A DNA stretch of 64,000 nucleotides. Origin: Triglochin maritima (lineage: Eukaryota; Streptophyta; Magnoliopsida; Alismatales; Juncaginaceae). Shown piece after piece: positions 35,376-48,842 of this stretch. The position numbers and the translations under genes were made by a program. The notes under the pieces are model-generated. The model saw only the letters and a program-made list of their open reading frames with translations, searched no databases and was not told the DNA's origin. The stretch spans positions 30,807,501-30,871,500 of the forward strand of contig OY821786.1 in the NCBI GenBank assembly GCA_963682175.1, given 5' to 3'. Each line of letters begins with the position of its first letter. Position 1 is the stretch's first letter.

Positions 35376-38323
35376 TCAAGTTGAAGAATGCATATTATGC
35401 ACTCCCAACTTGGATATGATCCCCTGAAAACGTGAGCAAGGTAGAGCTTTAGTGAACACATCAGAAAGTTGCTTGGAACTACTAAGGTGCTTGGTTTGAA
35501 TTATGCCAACCTTGATTTTCTCCCTTATGAAATTACAGTGAATCTCAATATGCTTGGTCCTCTCGTGGAAAATATGATTTGCCACAATGTGCAAAACAGA
35601 CTGGCTATCACAGTAAAGAGTTGCTGCTGATGGGTGATTAATAGCAAGGTCTGTCAAGAGGGTGATGAGCCATGTGATCTCATAAGAAGTGTTGGCCATG
35701 GATCTATACTCCGCTTCAATAGAAGAACGAGAGATTATTGCTTGTTTCTTGGTTTTCCATGAAATTAGAGAATTCCCAATAAAGATTGCAAATCCTGTAG
35801 TGGAACGACGGGTGAGAGGGTTGTTGGTCCAATCTGAATCACAAAACTCTTTGAGAAGCATTTGGTTGTGTGTAGCAAAATGAAGTCCCTGGCTAGGAGC
35901 ACCTTTAACATATTTGATGATTCTAAACACTGCTTGCAAATGTCTCATGCCAGGTTTATTCATAAAATGCTTGAGGTAGTTCACTGGGAAAGTTATATCA
36001 GGTCATGTGATGGTGAGATAAAGTAGTATGTCGATTAATCTTCTGTAATGAGTGGGATCAACAAGAGCCTCACCAGGGTCCTTTACTAATCTGTGATTAA
36101 TTTTAAGAGGAGTTGGAGAAGGTTTGGCTCCCAATAATCATGTTTCTTTAAGTATCTGCATTCTATATTTTCTTTGGTTCAACTTTATGCCCTTTTTGCT
36201 CCTAGCCACTTCCAATCCTAGAAAGTATCTTAGCATGCCTAGGTCTTTGATGTGAAAATGCTATTTCAGGGTGTCCTTAAGTTGAGTAATTACTTCATTG
36301 TTAGTTCTTGCAATCAAAATATCATCTACATAAATTAAAATTACAGTGAACGAGTACTTAGTAAACAAAAAATAGTTTGCTTTAGATTGTTTATAGCCAA
36401 AATGTTGGAATGAGGTAGATAATTTTTCAAACCAACATCTAGAAGATTGTTTAAGGCTATATATAGATTTTGTTAATTTGCAGACCATGTTGTTTCCTTG
36501 ATTTTGAAAACTAGGTAGACTTTTCATGTAGACATCCTCTTTAAGTTCCCCTTGCAAAAAAGCATTGTTAACATCTAATTGGTGTAAAAACCAATTATTA
36601 GCTACAACTAGACTAAAAACAGTGCGCACAGTTACCATTTTGGTGACTGGTACAGAAGTGTCGTGAAAATGTAATCCTTCTATTTGATTAAAGCCTTTGG
36701 CTACTAGCCCAGCTTTATATCTCTCTATTTCCCCATTGGTATTATATTTTATTTTATAGACCCACTTGCATCCAGTGTGTTTCTTATCATGAGGCAGAGT
36801 AACAATATCCCGAATATCATTGAGTTTTAAAGCCTCTACTTCATTTTGCATAGTTTCTACCAACTTAGGATCATTACAAGCTTCTTTATAACTATTAGGT
36901 TCAGTAACATAATCGCTATTGTGCAAGAAACATGCATATGTTTTAGAAATGCTATCTAAATTTAAGAAAGGTTGATTTTGATAACTGGTCCCCCTTTTTG
37001 TAGTGTTCATTAAAGGGAGACTTACCTTTGATTCCTATGGTTGTTGTGGTGTCCCATGTTGAGTTGTATCTGCAATATTTGTTCTAAGTGTAGGACACTC
37101 AAAAATAAAATTTTAAGCATGACAGATCTTACCTGAGGTCTGGATGATTTTCTTGGTTCAACAAAGGTTGTTTTGGCCTCATTTATATCATGTGCTTGGG
37201 TAGTGGGAACTTCAGTAGCAATTTCCATGCTATCTTGAACATTAACAAGTACATTTTGATCATCAATAGAATTATCTATATCCTGAATGTGTTGAGTGGG
37301 TATGTCCTTATCTTGATGAGGGTTACAATCAATCTTATTAATAATATATGGTTGTTTAATGATGTATTTAGGTATGACATTAGCAATGTCTTTGATGGTT
37401 GAAGAAGTGTCAATTTTATAAGGAAAAATGTGTTCATAAAAAACTACATCTCTACTAATGATAAATTTTCTATTTTGAATATCAAACGTTTGTATCCTTT
37501 TTTATCATTAGGGTAACCTATAAAACACGTTTATGAGCCCTTTTATCAAATTTATCGGTTATTTCTAGGTTGGTTGAATAACACAGACATCCAAAAACTC
37601 TTAAATGAGCATAATTAGGTGGTTGTTGAAACAACACTTCACTAGGCCTTTTATAGTTTAATATTTTGGTTTGCATTATGTTGATTAAATAGGTGGCAGT
37701 TAAAATGCAATCACTCCAAAAAGTCATAGGAATATTTGATTGAAATTTGAGAGCCGTAGCAATCTCAAGGATGTTTATGTTTTCTCTCAACGATTTCATT
37801 TTGTTTAAATTATATGGGTAGCTTTTTTCATGCAAAATACCATTAGTCATGAATAATTCCTACATGTTGTTACACAGAAATTCCGACCCATTGTCACTTC
37901 TTATTCTTTTGACTTTCATTTCAAATTGATTTTGAACCATAATGAGAAAAGCTTTGATGATAGTGTATGTGTTTGATTTTGCTTTCATGAGGTATGTCCA
38001 TGTAGTTCTACTAAAGTCATCAACTATAGTAAGGTAATAATGGTAACCATTCAAAGAAGCATTAGCATATCTCCCCCAAATATCAATATGAATCAATTCA
38101 AAAGATATACAAGTAGTTGAAGTGCTTATAGGAAAAGGAATTCTAGTTTGTTTAGCTAAAGGACACCCATCACAATGTATATCATGATCAACAAAAACAT
38201 TTCTATAAGTATTAGCTATCAACTGAATTATACTAGGTGTATGCCCTAGTCTTCTATCTCAATCAGTCTGCTTCTTATTTGCATTCAATGCTATTGAACT
38301 AGTGTTTTCTCCTGTAAGTTTCT
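35376..38323 (-). pseudogene. Copia pol pseudogene (integrase, reverse transcriptase, RNase H)
   Basis: Order on the minus strand: a GAG-pre-integrase end (RLGHTPS near 38250), integrase core (38222-37860: DGCPLAKQ, IHIDIWGRY, VDDFSRTTW, RSDNGSEF), integrase C-terminal part (37850-37518), reverse transcriptase (37010-36261: CKWVYKIKYN, QLDVNNAFLQGEL, ILIYVDDILIA) and RNase H (35984-35376: CDSDWTNNP, ISRSSIEAEYR, LSDVFTKAL). This integrase-before-RT order defines Copia. Frameshifts and stops separate the blocks and the gag/protease half is missing, so it is dead. It is cut at 38323 by an Athila-like LTR. Confidence 0.85.
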
Positions 38324-39692
38324 TGTTTAGATTCGATTAAAGTTTAGACTGCAAGTGCACGACGTCGGTGAAGACGCGACAAGTACGGGTCGATCCACGA
38401 GGAGGTGAGCAGTCTCTGGTTTGTCAGAAATCAAGTGGCAAAATAAGGGAGAAAAGATTTGATTACGCTAACCTAGACTACACTAAACTAGTAAGTAACA
38501 AATGCAAAAGAAAACAACTAACGATTGAAGTAAAACTAACTAAATACCTAACAAAGAGATTTGAATTCAGGAAGAGAAACCCATAAGGGGTGGAGTGCGT
38601 GCACATATGAAGTGAAATAAGTGATGAATGATGCATGTAGGCATGTATGTGTGTGTGTCATGTGTGTGTCGTCATGCATAGGAAGTGTCTAAAGATGTGT
38701 CAAAATCACACAACGTATCCGCAATTACTACTTAATTATCATAAGATTAGACTCAACATGAGAAGTGTCTAAAGATATGGCAAGACTCATAAAAAACCAT
38801 AAACTCATGTGAAGAACAAAACTAAGCATGGGAGGTGTCTAAATCTTATGGCAAAATCCATCAAAAAAAGTTTCTTCAATCAATCAAGCAAACACAAATA
38901 CAAACACATAACTAACATGTAACATATTCAACATGAAATTTCAGTCAATAAACATGAGGAAACTAAGCATGGAAAGTGTCTAAATCTTATGATAAAACCC
39001 ATAAAAAATACCCAAACATGCAGATGATTAAAATACTCCCAATGAACATACAACATGCAAGTCTACACAATCAAAAGTTCATCAAACATCCAAACTACAC
39101 AACATATATGTATATCATCTCCACCCCCAAAGGAGGACGAAACTACTCACTAGTCATTAAACTAACTATTATATTAAAAGAAGAAAATATGTTAACTAAG
39201 TCATCTAAGATTAATGAAACGAAATTAAGCTAAGCATGCAAGAAGATAAAAGAGACAACATTAAACTACCAAAAATTTCTTTTATTAAATAACTCACATT
39301 TCCAGTAGCATCTCCCCACTTGAGTTTTTGCTTCAAGGTTTGACTCTAAGGAGAGGGATTGACCACTATGCAATAGGTAAATACAAAGGAGAAGGAAGAG
39401 TTCTATTTATAGGCATGAAAAAAGGTAACCGGGGACCATCCCCCAGTGTGAGACTAATTGCATACTATAAATGGACATAAAACAATATAATCTACTACCC
39501 GACTAAGACATCGATAATTTGGAACCAAATGGACTGCCAATTGATAGTTTGGGATAGCCAATGGGCGGTCTGGTTTGGCTTGATGAGGTATGGTTTTGGG
39601 TGGCTTGATTCTGGCTTGATTTCTTCATGTTTGGTGAACCCGATTTGGTTGTTGATGTTTGGGCCCGGATCTAATTGTCAAAATACTCCTCA
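38324..39692 (-). repeat. Athila-like LTR, 5' part missing
   Basis: Matches 28440-29700 closely (for example 38590-39120 with the aggtgtctaaatcttatgg repeats). It begins TGTTTAGATTCG at 38324. The cassette gactgccaattgatag...gccaatgggcggtc is at 39530-39575. It stops at 39692, in the middle of the LTR. Confidence 0.75.
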
Positions 39693-41430
39693 TGTGCAAT
39701 CCTAACTCATGAATCACGGTTCCACTTAGCATGTGCAACAAAGAGGAGGAGTGTTGTCTCCTGAGGGTGTTCAGGGGAAACACCCACAAAATCCGTCATA
39801 GATGCATTATTCAACCTAACAACATGACTCGATCGACTCATTTTCGTCGATCATTGGACACGGTAATTCTACAGGCCGACTCTATATATGTAATCAGTCC
39901 ACATACCTAGCCTAATGAACCATTCGTGAAAGTTAATTAAGGACTTAAGTGAAAGACATGGGTGACCCTAACTTCTTAAAGTGCTACATCGTGTAAAGTC
40001 CATTAAGATTCTTATTTGTCTTCTTTTTTCTTCTTTTTTTCATCATTTTTCTTTTCTTTTTGGAGCATTATGATTACACTAGTTCGTGCTTAATTCTCTC
40101 AGGGTCGGGTTTTGTGCATCATTGCATGTGAGGACTTATACTATCACGTACACCTTCCCCTAAATACCCACATAGGGCGACCCCTACCACCCGTGTAACG
40201 GAAGTTCGGTCGGTGCATCCCAAGTTAGACGACTCGAAAGCATTAGGCACTAAGTCACCTCGGACCTAATTTCCCAAGTGATAGGAGTCATGTGAGAAGA
40301 GAGAACACCACATATTTATTTATTTATTTATTTATTATCTACATGGGAACCAAAAGCCCTACACTTAAAGTTTCACAACAAAATTTTAAGGGTCCCTCAT
40401 TACAACAAACTTCCTTATATTAACAGACACGAATTATTCGATTCACTACGTTTAGGTTGGACTTCTTTAATTGTTTGAATGCTGAAACCCTATGATTACT
40501 CGCCCCCTGAGGAAAGATCGGGGTGCATCCTTACTACTTGATAATACCTAAAGCCGGTATACTACATATCGTAATGCATCATGCATCATTGTCTTAAAAT
40601 GGTTTTGCATACAGTAACCACATACAAAAACCCCACAAAACATTTTTCTTTCACAAACATATCTGATTTTTGAAAGAACATGAAAATGAAAGCACAATAA
40701 CAAACAAATGAAGACAAGTCACCCAAGGATCATGGCAAGCAGATATATCGATATTAAATGCATGACACTAACATGACCATGGCAAAGTAAACAAAAGAAG
40801 GCAAAACAAAAACAAAAGACACACAAAACTATGTACACACGTAAAGCACTCCCCCACACTTACTTCATGCATTGTCCTCAATAAATGTGAGTATGATACT
40901 ACATGGAGTTTTGCATGAAAAAGAAAAGATATCACCAACGTGAAGCGCAAACGGGAGTTCATTGTTATGTTGATGGACATAAACCCGAATTCTCCTCAAG
41001 ACTTGTGAGATACTTAACAAGGAAATACAAATACGTCAAACAAATGTGGCCCAAATACTCAAGGGTTGGGGCACAACAACCAATGCTCACTTTTAGAGTC
41101 TTTTGTTTTTTTTGGTTATAAACAAGATATATACATCAACGAAGATATTCTCATAATCATTTGGTGAAGGAACATCAAATGAGAACATCGAGTAATACGG
41201 ACCAGAGATTTGCAAAGATGGCCCACTTCACTGGTACTCTGAGGTATCATGAGGGGTGAAATGCCAAAACTGAAAGGCTCAAACCCTCATGATATTGGTT
41301 GGGTGTAGGCAACGTGAATGAGTGGAGTTGTGTTGCCTCACTAGGGTTTAGTTGCTCATCGAACAAAACCGTTCAACCAATAGGCGGGTGGATGGGAATG
41401 AGTTCCTCAGGCTCATTCGGGTGATGTGAC
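39693..41430 (-). mobile_element. Gypsy-type non-coding internal sequence
   Basis: On the minus strand, 40885-40843 reads TTGAGGACAATGCATGA...GTGTGGGGGAG, a motif usual in the 3' untranslated part of plant Athila/Tat elements. It lies next to a same-orientation LTR, as expected for the 3' end. The remainder (39700-40830) shows no domain. 40900-41120 has short frames I cannot assign. Confidence 0.4.
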
Positions 41431-41789
41431 ACACCTGTCTCACTAATTCCGGGGCTTCTCCCCAGGTCATCCATCAAGGACCTCTATATGTCTTAAAGAA
41501 ATCGAACAATTATGTTTTCTGTCATTCATTCCAGACAAACCCCAACCAAACCCTAGTCGTTCCGCGACCGAACCCTCCACCGCGACAGATCTCCGACCGA
41601 TCTGGAGCAATCTCTGGCACCGCAGTGACGTCCCAACCTCTCCTCCCGTTCTCCGGCCGTCTCCTCCCGTTCTCCGTTCTCTCCTCGACACTTCTTCTTA
41701 CGGTAACTTCTTCTTCTCATGAATCTGAATGTTGGGTAACCCATAACATCATTTGCTAGAGTATTCAAAATCCGAATGTTGGGTTTCAG

Positions 41790-41865
41790 CTTGGTTCGAC
41801 AACAATAGGGTTGAAGACAAGGGAGGGCATCGTGCTTGCTGTTGAGAAGAGGATTGCTCATACTG
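41790..41865 (+). pseudogene. Fragment of proteasome subunit alpha type-5 exon
   Basis: After an acceptor-like gttgggtttcag, 25-26 codons read LGSTTIGLKTREGIVLAVEK plus RIA. This matches the start of an internal exon of the plant 20S proteasome alpha-5 (PAE) subunit, which continues ITSPLLEP in real genes; here it diverges after RIA. Nothing else of the gene is visible. 41500-41700 upstream is GC-rich, like a 5' UTR or first exon, but has no recognisable PAE start. Probably an exon captured by a transposon or a duplicated scrap. Confidence 0.6.
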
Positions 41866-41870
41866 GTTCG

Positions 41871-42928
41871 TGGTTTTTTTTAATGTCGTAATTTTTGTCC
41901 TAAAATCCCCATGTAAACTTCAGAACATGCTCCGTGAGACAGTGCAACAATTAGTATGTTTTTTCTTCTTGATTTGTGTAGGGCGTCGTACGGATGCAAA
42001 CATATAGGAAATTGAGTGGATATGGGTATTTTCAATTTGTATTTCAAATCCAGATACTAATATAGATCACATATGGATCAACATGCAAGTTATAAATCAC
42101 CAAAGCATGCCTTTGATGTATGTGGTCCCTTCTTTAGAAGAAAAAGGTTTCTAAACATGCAAGTTGTTTGTCATGAGTTGGGTGGAATTGAGATTAAATT
42201 TAGATCTTATGTTGGTATACAATTTTTCTTGTTAATCCCAAGATTTGAGGATTTTTACATAACAACTTTTTAGGGGAAGTTCTGCCAAAATTTCAATAAA
42301 ATTATAATCCCAAATGTTATTCATAACATGGTATTTTATGTTTAACATGTTTTAAAATTATAATCCAAGTAATTGTATTAAAATTATAACTTAGATCATT
42401 TTAAAAACTTATGTTTAGTTTAGTGAGTTCATACATTTATTTATGTTTAGTTTAGTTAAATGTTTATTTATGCTGAAAAACTTATGTTATTTAGTTAAAT
42501 TTTTATTTATGTTTAGTTTCTAATAACTCATTACCCCTCTTAAGAAACTTGGCCTTCAATAACCTAAAGCAAAAGATTAGACAATATTTGCGTAAGTCAT
42601 TCATCATATAGGATTTTCATTCATCGTATTTATTATTTATTTTACGATTTCTGTCGTAGATTCCTGGTGTAAGGTACGTAATCTTTTTCACTCATTATTC
42701 ATTAGAAAACACGCATTAGTTAGTTGGACTTGCATTGGAACAAGAGTGATGTGAGTGTTTGTTTGGTGTGTTGTTTGTTAGATTAAGTTATGAAAAACAC
42801 TTAGGGGGCAGTCACGTATAGGAGACGAGGTGGGGGATTTCATCACCCTTTCCTTGGCCCAAAAACCACTTAATAAAAGAGCCTTAATAAAATCAATTAG
42901 ACGTTGGCCCCTAAGATTAAGGAGAGGA
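41871..42928. other. Unassigned AT-rich sequence
   Basis: No gene or TE domain recognised. 42340-42530 repeats 'tttagtttagttaaatgtttatttatg'. It may be the 5' non-coding part of the CACTA element that follows, but no CACTA terminus was found. Confidence 0.3.
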
Positions 42929-43135
42929 AACCGTTTAAGACCATTATTGTCTCAACGTCGTTGCCAATCTAGTCTCCCTGAGATTTTAGGAACCTTCAAG
43001 TTCTTGATTTCCTACAGACTAGTGGTCCTCGATGTTTAAGACCGTTTCGGCCTGAACATCGTTGCCCATCTAGTCTCCCTGAGATTTTAGGGACCTCTGG
43101 GTTCTTGATTTCCTACAGACTAGTGGTCATCGGTG
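42929..43135. repeat. ~104-bp tandem duplication
   Basis: Two copies, 42929-43032 and 43033-43135, each with gtttaagacc, 'tagtctccctgagatttta', 'gttcttgatttcctacagac' and tagtggtc. They lie about 260 bp upstream of the transposase ATG, in the probable 5' region of the CACTA element. Confidence 0.8.
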
Positions 43136-43393
43136 GGACCTCGAAGTTAGGCATCGTCTAGTACTAAGGACCGATAATGGACTTTAGGCTTGTTTTGGCC
43201 TTGATTGCTTAGTTAGGTTTCTACCTTTCTTATTCCCACTCTAGATTAAGGACTTCATCTTCTCTCTTGTGAGTCATTCTTTTCTCATCTTAATGTCTCC
43301 GAATCTTCTCATCTACGAACACATTCTTTTAAATTGAAATTTTATTTATTTCCTTCAATAATAACTATCATTTTTGTTAATGTTTAGATTGAA

Positions 43394-46300
43394 ATGGATC
43401 GAGAGTGGATTCTTTCAAACAAATTAAGTGATGAGTATGAGAACCGCGTGAATATGTTCTTAGAGGTTGCCAAAAACATTAAAAAAACGAAAGACACCGA
43501 CATGACGTATTGTCCGTGCAATAAGTGTCATAATATGTTAGTGCTAACTTTTCGGAAAATGAAAGATCATTTTTTTGAGAAAGGTTTCGACCCAAATTAC
43601 AGACGGTGGATATGGCACGGAGAAAATGAATCATTTAGTCGTTCCAAGAATGACAGAGACAATGTTAGTATGGAAGATCACTTAGAGGGAATGGTTCAGG
43701 ATATGGCTGAAAAGTTTTCGTCTAACCCCAATTTACTTGGTCGTTTGTTGAGATACAATGAGAAGCCATTGTATAAGAGTTATACCAAATTCACTAGATT
43801 ATCAGCGGTGTTGAAGTTGTACAATTTTAAAGCAGGAAATGGTTGGTCTGATGTCAGTTTCACATCAATGTTGAAGTTATTGAAAGAGATGCTTCCAAAT
43901 GATAATGAGTTGCGAGATAGAACTTATGATGCTAAGAAAGTGTTGTGTCCTATGAGAATGAAATATAGGAAGATAGATGTGTGCCCGAACGATTGTATAT
44001 TGTATAGGGGTGAGATTGAAAACTTATATTCCTGTCTCAGGTGTAATGTTTCACGATACAAAATGAAACGCAGTGGACCGAACCACAATGAATAGGCTGA
44101 TGAGATGAAAATCAAAGGACCTCCTCCTAAGATTTTGTGGTATCTTCTGATAATACCAAGGCTTAAACGTTTGTTTGCGGGTAAGGAGGATTCCAAGAAC
44201 ATGACATGGCATGCTGATCGTGAGAAACCAAATGATCAGTTGCTACGTCATCCTGCAGATTCACCTCAGTGGAAAAAAGTAGATTTCGACTTTCCTGTGT
44301 TTGGTGAAGAATCCACGAATGTACGACTTGGACTCTGTACGGACGGAATGAATCATTTTTGTAGTTTGAGTAGCATTCACAGTTCTTGGCCTGTTCTCCT
44401 TGTAATTTACAATTTGCCCCCGTTGTTATGCATGAAACACAAATATATTATGTTGTCCTTAATGATTTCTGGTTCGAAACAACCTGGAAATGACATCGAT
44501 GTGTATTTAAGACCTTTAATTGATGACCTAAAGAGATTGTGGGATGACGAAGAGCCATTTTTTTATTCTTATCGTCAGGAGTCGTTCATAATGTGAGCAA
44601 TGATATTTTGCACGATTAATGACTTTCCAGCTTATGGTAATCTGTCAGGATATTCAGTCGAAGGTCATAAAACTTGTCCAATTTGCGAAGAAAATACATG
44701 CTCTCTGCAACTAGTTAATGGTTCTAAGACAATCCATCTTGGTCATCGGAGATTTTTGCCGTACTCCAACCCCTATCGTAGGTTGAAGAAGGCATTTAAT
44801 GGAAAATAGGAGTTTCAGAATCCGCCAGTTGAAATCAACGTTGAAAAGGTGTACGAACGTGTAATGACCGTTGAATGTGAATTTGGAAAACCGTACAAAC
44901 GAGCAAACAACAAAAGTAGTTGGAAAAAAAGATCCATATTTTTTGATCTCCCTTACTGGAAATCTTTAGAAGTTAGACATTGTATTGATGTGATGCACGT
45001 AGAGAAAAACGTTTATCATGGTCTTGCTGGCACTCTGTTGAACATACCTGGTAAAACCAAAGATGGATATAATGCAAGACTTGATCTTGTTGACCTTGGT
45101 ATATGAGCAATGTTGGCACGAGAGAAGAAAGGAGACCGAAATTACTTACCTCCAGCCAGTTATACATTGTCTAGAAAGGAGAAAAGAATTCTCTCTCAGT
45201 GTTTGCACGATGTAAGGGTTCAACAAGGTTATTCTTCAAATATCAGTAGTCTTGTTGCTATGAAGGATTTGAAACTTGTGGGGATGAAGTCTCACGATTG
45301 TCACACTTTAATGTAGCAGTTGTTACCTGTAGCACTGAGATCTATATTACCGAAAGATGTTAAACATGCAACAATAAAGTTGTGTTCCTTTTTCAATAAG
45401 ATTTGCAGTAAAGTAGTCAATCCCGTGCAGTTAGATAAGTTGCAGAATGAAATTGTGGCGACATTATGTCAGTTGGAGATGTTCTTTCCCCCTGGTTTTT
45501 TTGACATTATGATTCATCTAGTTGTTCATTTGGTTAGAGAAGTTAAATTGTGTGGACCAGTTTTTTTTAAGGTGGATGTATCATTTCGAGCGTTATATGA
45601 AAGTGTTGAAAGATTATTGTAAAAATCGTCAAAGGCCAGATCCTGTATTGTTGAAGGATACCTAGCTGAGGAGGTTATCGAGTTTTGCACTGGATACCTA
45701 GCAAACACCCAAATTGTTGGACTTCCGAAGAATCGTCATGATAAACGTGCCAATGGAAAAGGGATACGTGGGATGAAAATGTTAAATCCAAATGGTGAGG
45801 ACTTAATGACAACATAGTTTTATGTGTTGTGCAATGGTAATGAAGTTCAACCTTACCTAAATGAACACATGAAGTTTCTAAAGGAAAGATATCCTTTGTG
45901 GAGTGATCAACAAGTAATAAATAGTCACAATAAAAATTTCTTGGTTCAAAAATGTGGCTTACAAGCGTGATGTTTTTGAGACAATACAATGGTTGGCCTA
46001 CGATCCAGATCCGCATTCTGTTATTATAAGTTACAGTGGTTATGATATCAATGGATATTCTTTCTATACAGTCTGTGAAGATGCCAAAAGTGTTGTTCTG
46101 AACAGTGGCGTCACCTTAATAGCAGAGTCTTTGCATGTGTCTAGTTCTAAAGACAAGAATCTGGTATACGTCGACATGTCCTATTACGGTGTCATTGAAG
46201 ATATATGGGAGTTAGACTTTGTTAAATTCAAAGTACATGTATTTAGAGGCAAGTTGGCAGGAAATAAAAGTGGAGTTCCAGTGGATGACTATGGGTTCAC

Positions 46301-46436
46301 TTTAATTGATTTTAAAAAAAAAGGGTATAAAGGAGAACCTTTTATTCTCATTTCCTAAGCGAATCAAGTCTTCAATGTGGTTGATCCATGTGATAAGAAA
46401 TGGGCAGTAAAACTGGAACAGAAGAAAAAATTGTAT
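43394..46436 (+). pseudogene. CACTA TNP2-type transposase pseudogene
   Basis: The ATG at 43394 opens the transposase-associated domain (MDREWILSNKLS, CPCNKCHN, RRWIWHGE). The same frame continues to 45622 through the TNP2 core (GLCTDGMNHF, INDFPAYGNLSGYS, CPICEE, RHCIDVMHVEKNV), broken only by stops at 44093, 44594, 44807, 45104 and 45314. A frameshift in T8 near 45571 and another near 45640 lead into the DUF4218-like end and DUF4216 (45954-46358: VDMSYYGVIEDIWEL, DDYGFTLIDF), closed by TAA at 46356, after which ANQVF and VDPCDKKW still read in frame. TNP2 cuts the element ends. Not functional. Confidence 0.85.
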
Positions 46437-46689
46437 TAGATGATAGTTTGATCGAGTATGAAGAGACACCACCTTTCTTTAAGCAAGCACCTGAGTTGAA
46501 CTCAGTAGACGAAAAAATGAATGTTGAGACTTGTATGTTTAGAGATGACCACGGTGAAGGTATATGAATTGAAAATCCATTAAGGAAAAAAACAGTAAAT
46601 GTGCAATTTTTCTTGTAACACATTGTAATAACCATTTAATGTCTTGACTTTTTATTTTTTAATACCTTCAGTTTATCTTTTATAGTATC

Positions 46690-47571
46690 ATGAATCCGAA
46701 AAAGAAACCCACTCCATAGAGTCTAAAGGCTCAAAGACATACAGTTCATGAGGTCCTTGTCGCATGAAAGAATTCATGGGGAGAAGAAATAGAGACGGTA
46801 GAGTTCCAATCCAGTTTCATGACCGTCTTGAGCTGATAGGCATGTTGTCTGATAATTGGAAAAATTATCTGGGTAGCTTAGCGAGGGCCAAAGTTGACAT
46901 TTATTTGTCAAGTTGGGCCGATGTAGATGAGAAGTTGAAGGACATAATATGGGATAACGTGTAGGTAATGATTCTATTATAGATTTCTATAGTTTTAGTT
47001 GAACTTTTGAGATATATAAAGTTAACGTGTTGTAGGAATCTTTTGAGTTCCAATCCACTGACAAGTTGAAGAAAAAGTGGATGACATACATGTTGGTTTG
47101 TGGAAGGGATTTCAAAACAAATTTAACGAACAAGTACATATTCGGAGACTACTAGATAGAAATCCATGCGATGTCTATAACTTTATCACTCTGAATCAAT
47201 GGGAGCAATTCAGAAAATCTAGAGATAGCCCGGAGTTTGAGGTAACTGAGTTTAATTTAGAATATGAACTTATTAAGTTATTGTTTTAAATGACAATCTA
47301 ATAAACTTGGTTTTAGGCGATCCGAGCAAAAAACCAAAAGATTAGATCTTCTAACAAGTATACACATCGTATGTCTCGAGCGGGGTACCAAAAGTTAGAA
47401 GTACAAATGATGGCTGAAAAAATTGCTTTGAAGAAACAAGAGGCAATTGACTCCGGTATGAGTGAGGAGCAAGCAAGTAACTTATCTTCTCCTTCTCCCA
47501 TAGCTCGTTGTGATTCTTGGAAGAGAGTGAGAGTAAACTCCAAAAGGGAGTATATCATAGACGAGTCTTAA
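46690..47571 (+). pseudogene. CACTA second ORF, Transposase_24 (TnpA-like) pseudogene
   Basis: Split by introns and stops. 46764-46964 reads GRVPIQFHDRLELIGMLSDN and continues to ADVDEKLKDIIWDNV. 47077-47255 gives a middle exon with WEQFRKSRDSPEF. 47325-47571 reads a SNKYTHRMSRAGYQKLE-like segment and a Lys/Glu-rich tail. This is the usual layout of the plant Ptta/En/Spm Transposase_24 ORF downstream of TNP2, thought to bind subterminal repeats. An early stop (46717) and lost joins make it doubtful as a functional gene. Confidence 0.65.
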
Positions 47572-47699
47572 GCGATCGGCTCGAAGATAGTAAGTCGTAT
47601 CACTTGTATATGTTATTAATTCATATTCAGTAATTTTATATTTTTCAATTGTTGGTAAATAGTTTTTTAAACTTTAGAACTCTCTGAAGTTGAGAGAAT

Positions 47700-48680
47700 C
47701 TCGAGGAGAATTTGCTTCCGATGGTCAAAATGATATTCTACGCGAGACCTTGGGAAATGACGAACACCCCAGTTGTGTGGCGGTGGGGGGGGGGGGGTTA
47801 GGAGTAGAGTTGGACTGCGATAATATTTTGGAAAGACTCAATGGTCTACTTCGTTGACAGGTCATACCAAATGCTGGCAAGAGATCGCATATTTGAAGAA
47901 TACGTTGCAACTTGTTTTAGAGAGATTGCATCGTGATTTGCCTACTTCTCCTACCCATCATAGGACCGGTTATTCCCCGGAGACCACTCCTCCAGTACAG
48001 CCAGTGTTCCACCCTGATCGACAATATGATTTCCTGGCTCATTCCCGTGAATTGGCCCTCGTCGGCGGTCCCTCATTTGGAAAGTTCGAGGATGGATCTA
48101 GATGTGCTTTATTTTTCGAAGACCCTGATCGATGATTGATTGGACACGGGAAAGTTTATAACATCTCCAGACACCACTTCACAGAGGTGGGAGATGGAGA
48201 AGTGAAGGTTGCAGTGAGGAGTTGCTTAGATGCTGGTGTTTGGTGTCATTTCCGGAAGAAGAGATTGTTACCCTCGGCGATGCTATCGATTGGTTCGTGA
48301 GGTGGCCTACTTATTTAGTAGCGTTAAATGACAGACATGAGGTATACTTTAATTTTAAAAGACTTTAAATTTCAAATTTGTTAACAATTGTATTTTTAAC
48401 GGTTGTATATATATCTGTAAGGTGTCAAGCTCCCGGAGCAAATGGTCAAACAACCAATCTCCGATCAACATTAATTTGCTTCCAAGTAGGTGCAAAATGT
48501 TGTATCAATGTATGGTAGGTAGGGAATCACAATCCTTAAGTAGTTGGGATTTGGAGGAGGGGGATAAAGGGTTGCCTCCGGCTTTGTACGTCACCAAAGA
48601 GGATATCATGTAGTTCTTGGCGATGGATTCATTGTGTATCATGAATATCGACGCGCAAGTGAAGTAAGTGTTTTCTTTAG
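47700..48680 (+). pseudogene. N-terminal part of the CACTA third ORF
   Basis: 47854-48135 (a Pro-rich stretch near PPVQPVFHP, then RCALFFEDPD), 48150-48350 (VRWPTYLVALNDRH) and 48422-48613 (LPPALYVTKEDIM) are exon-like pieces of an ORF that continues beyond the LINE into the Ulp1-like domain. G12 at about 47786 disrupts the frame. No domain assigned to this part. Confidence 0.4.
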
Positions 48681-48842
48681 TATAAAATGAAATATATATA
48701 TTGAAGGGGTTGGGAAGATTTGGGGATAGAAGCTGGGAAGATGAGAGGAGGAGAGAGAGTGAGTGGTGCGCTTGGGGAGCCTTGGCTTCTCTAGGGTTTC
48801 TGACCCCATTTTCTCACCAAAATCTTTGTTTTCTTCACCAAA

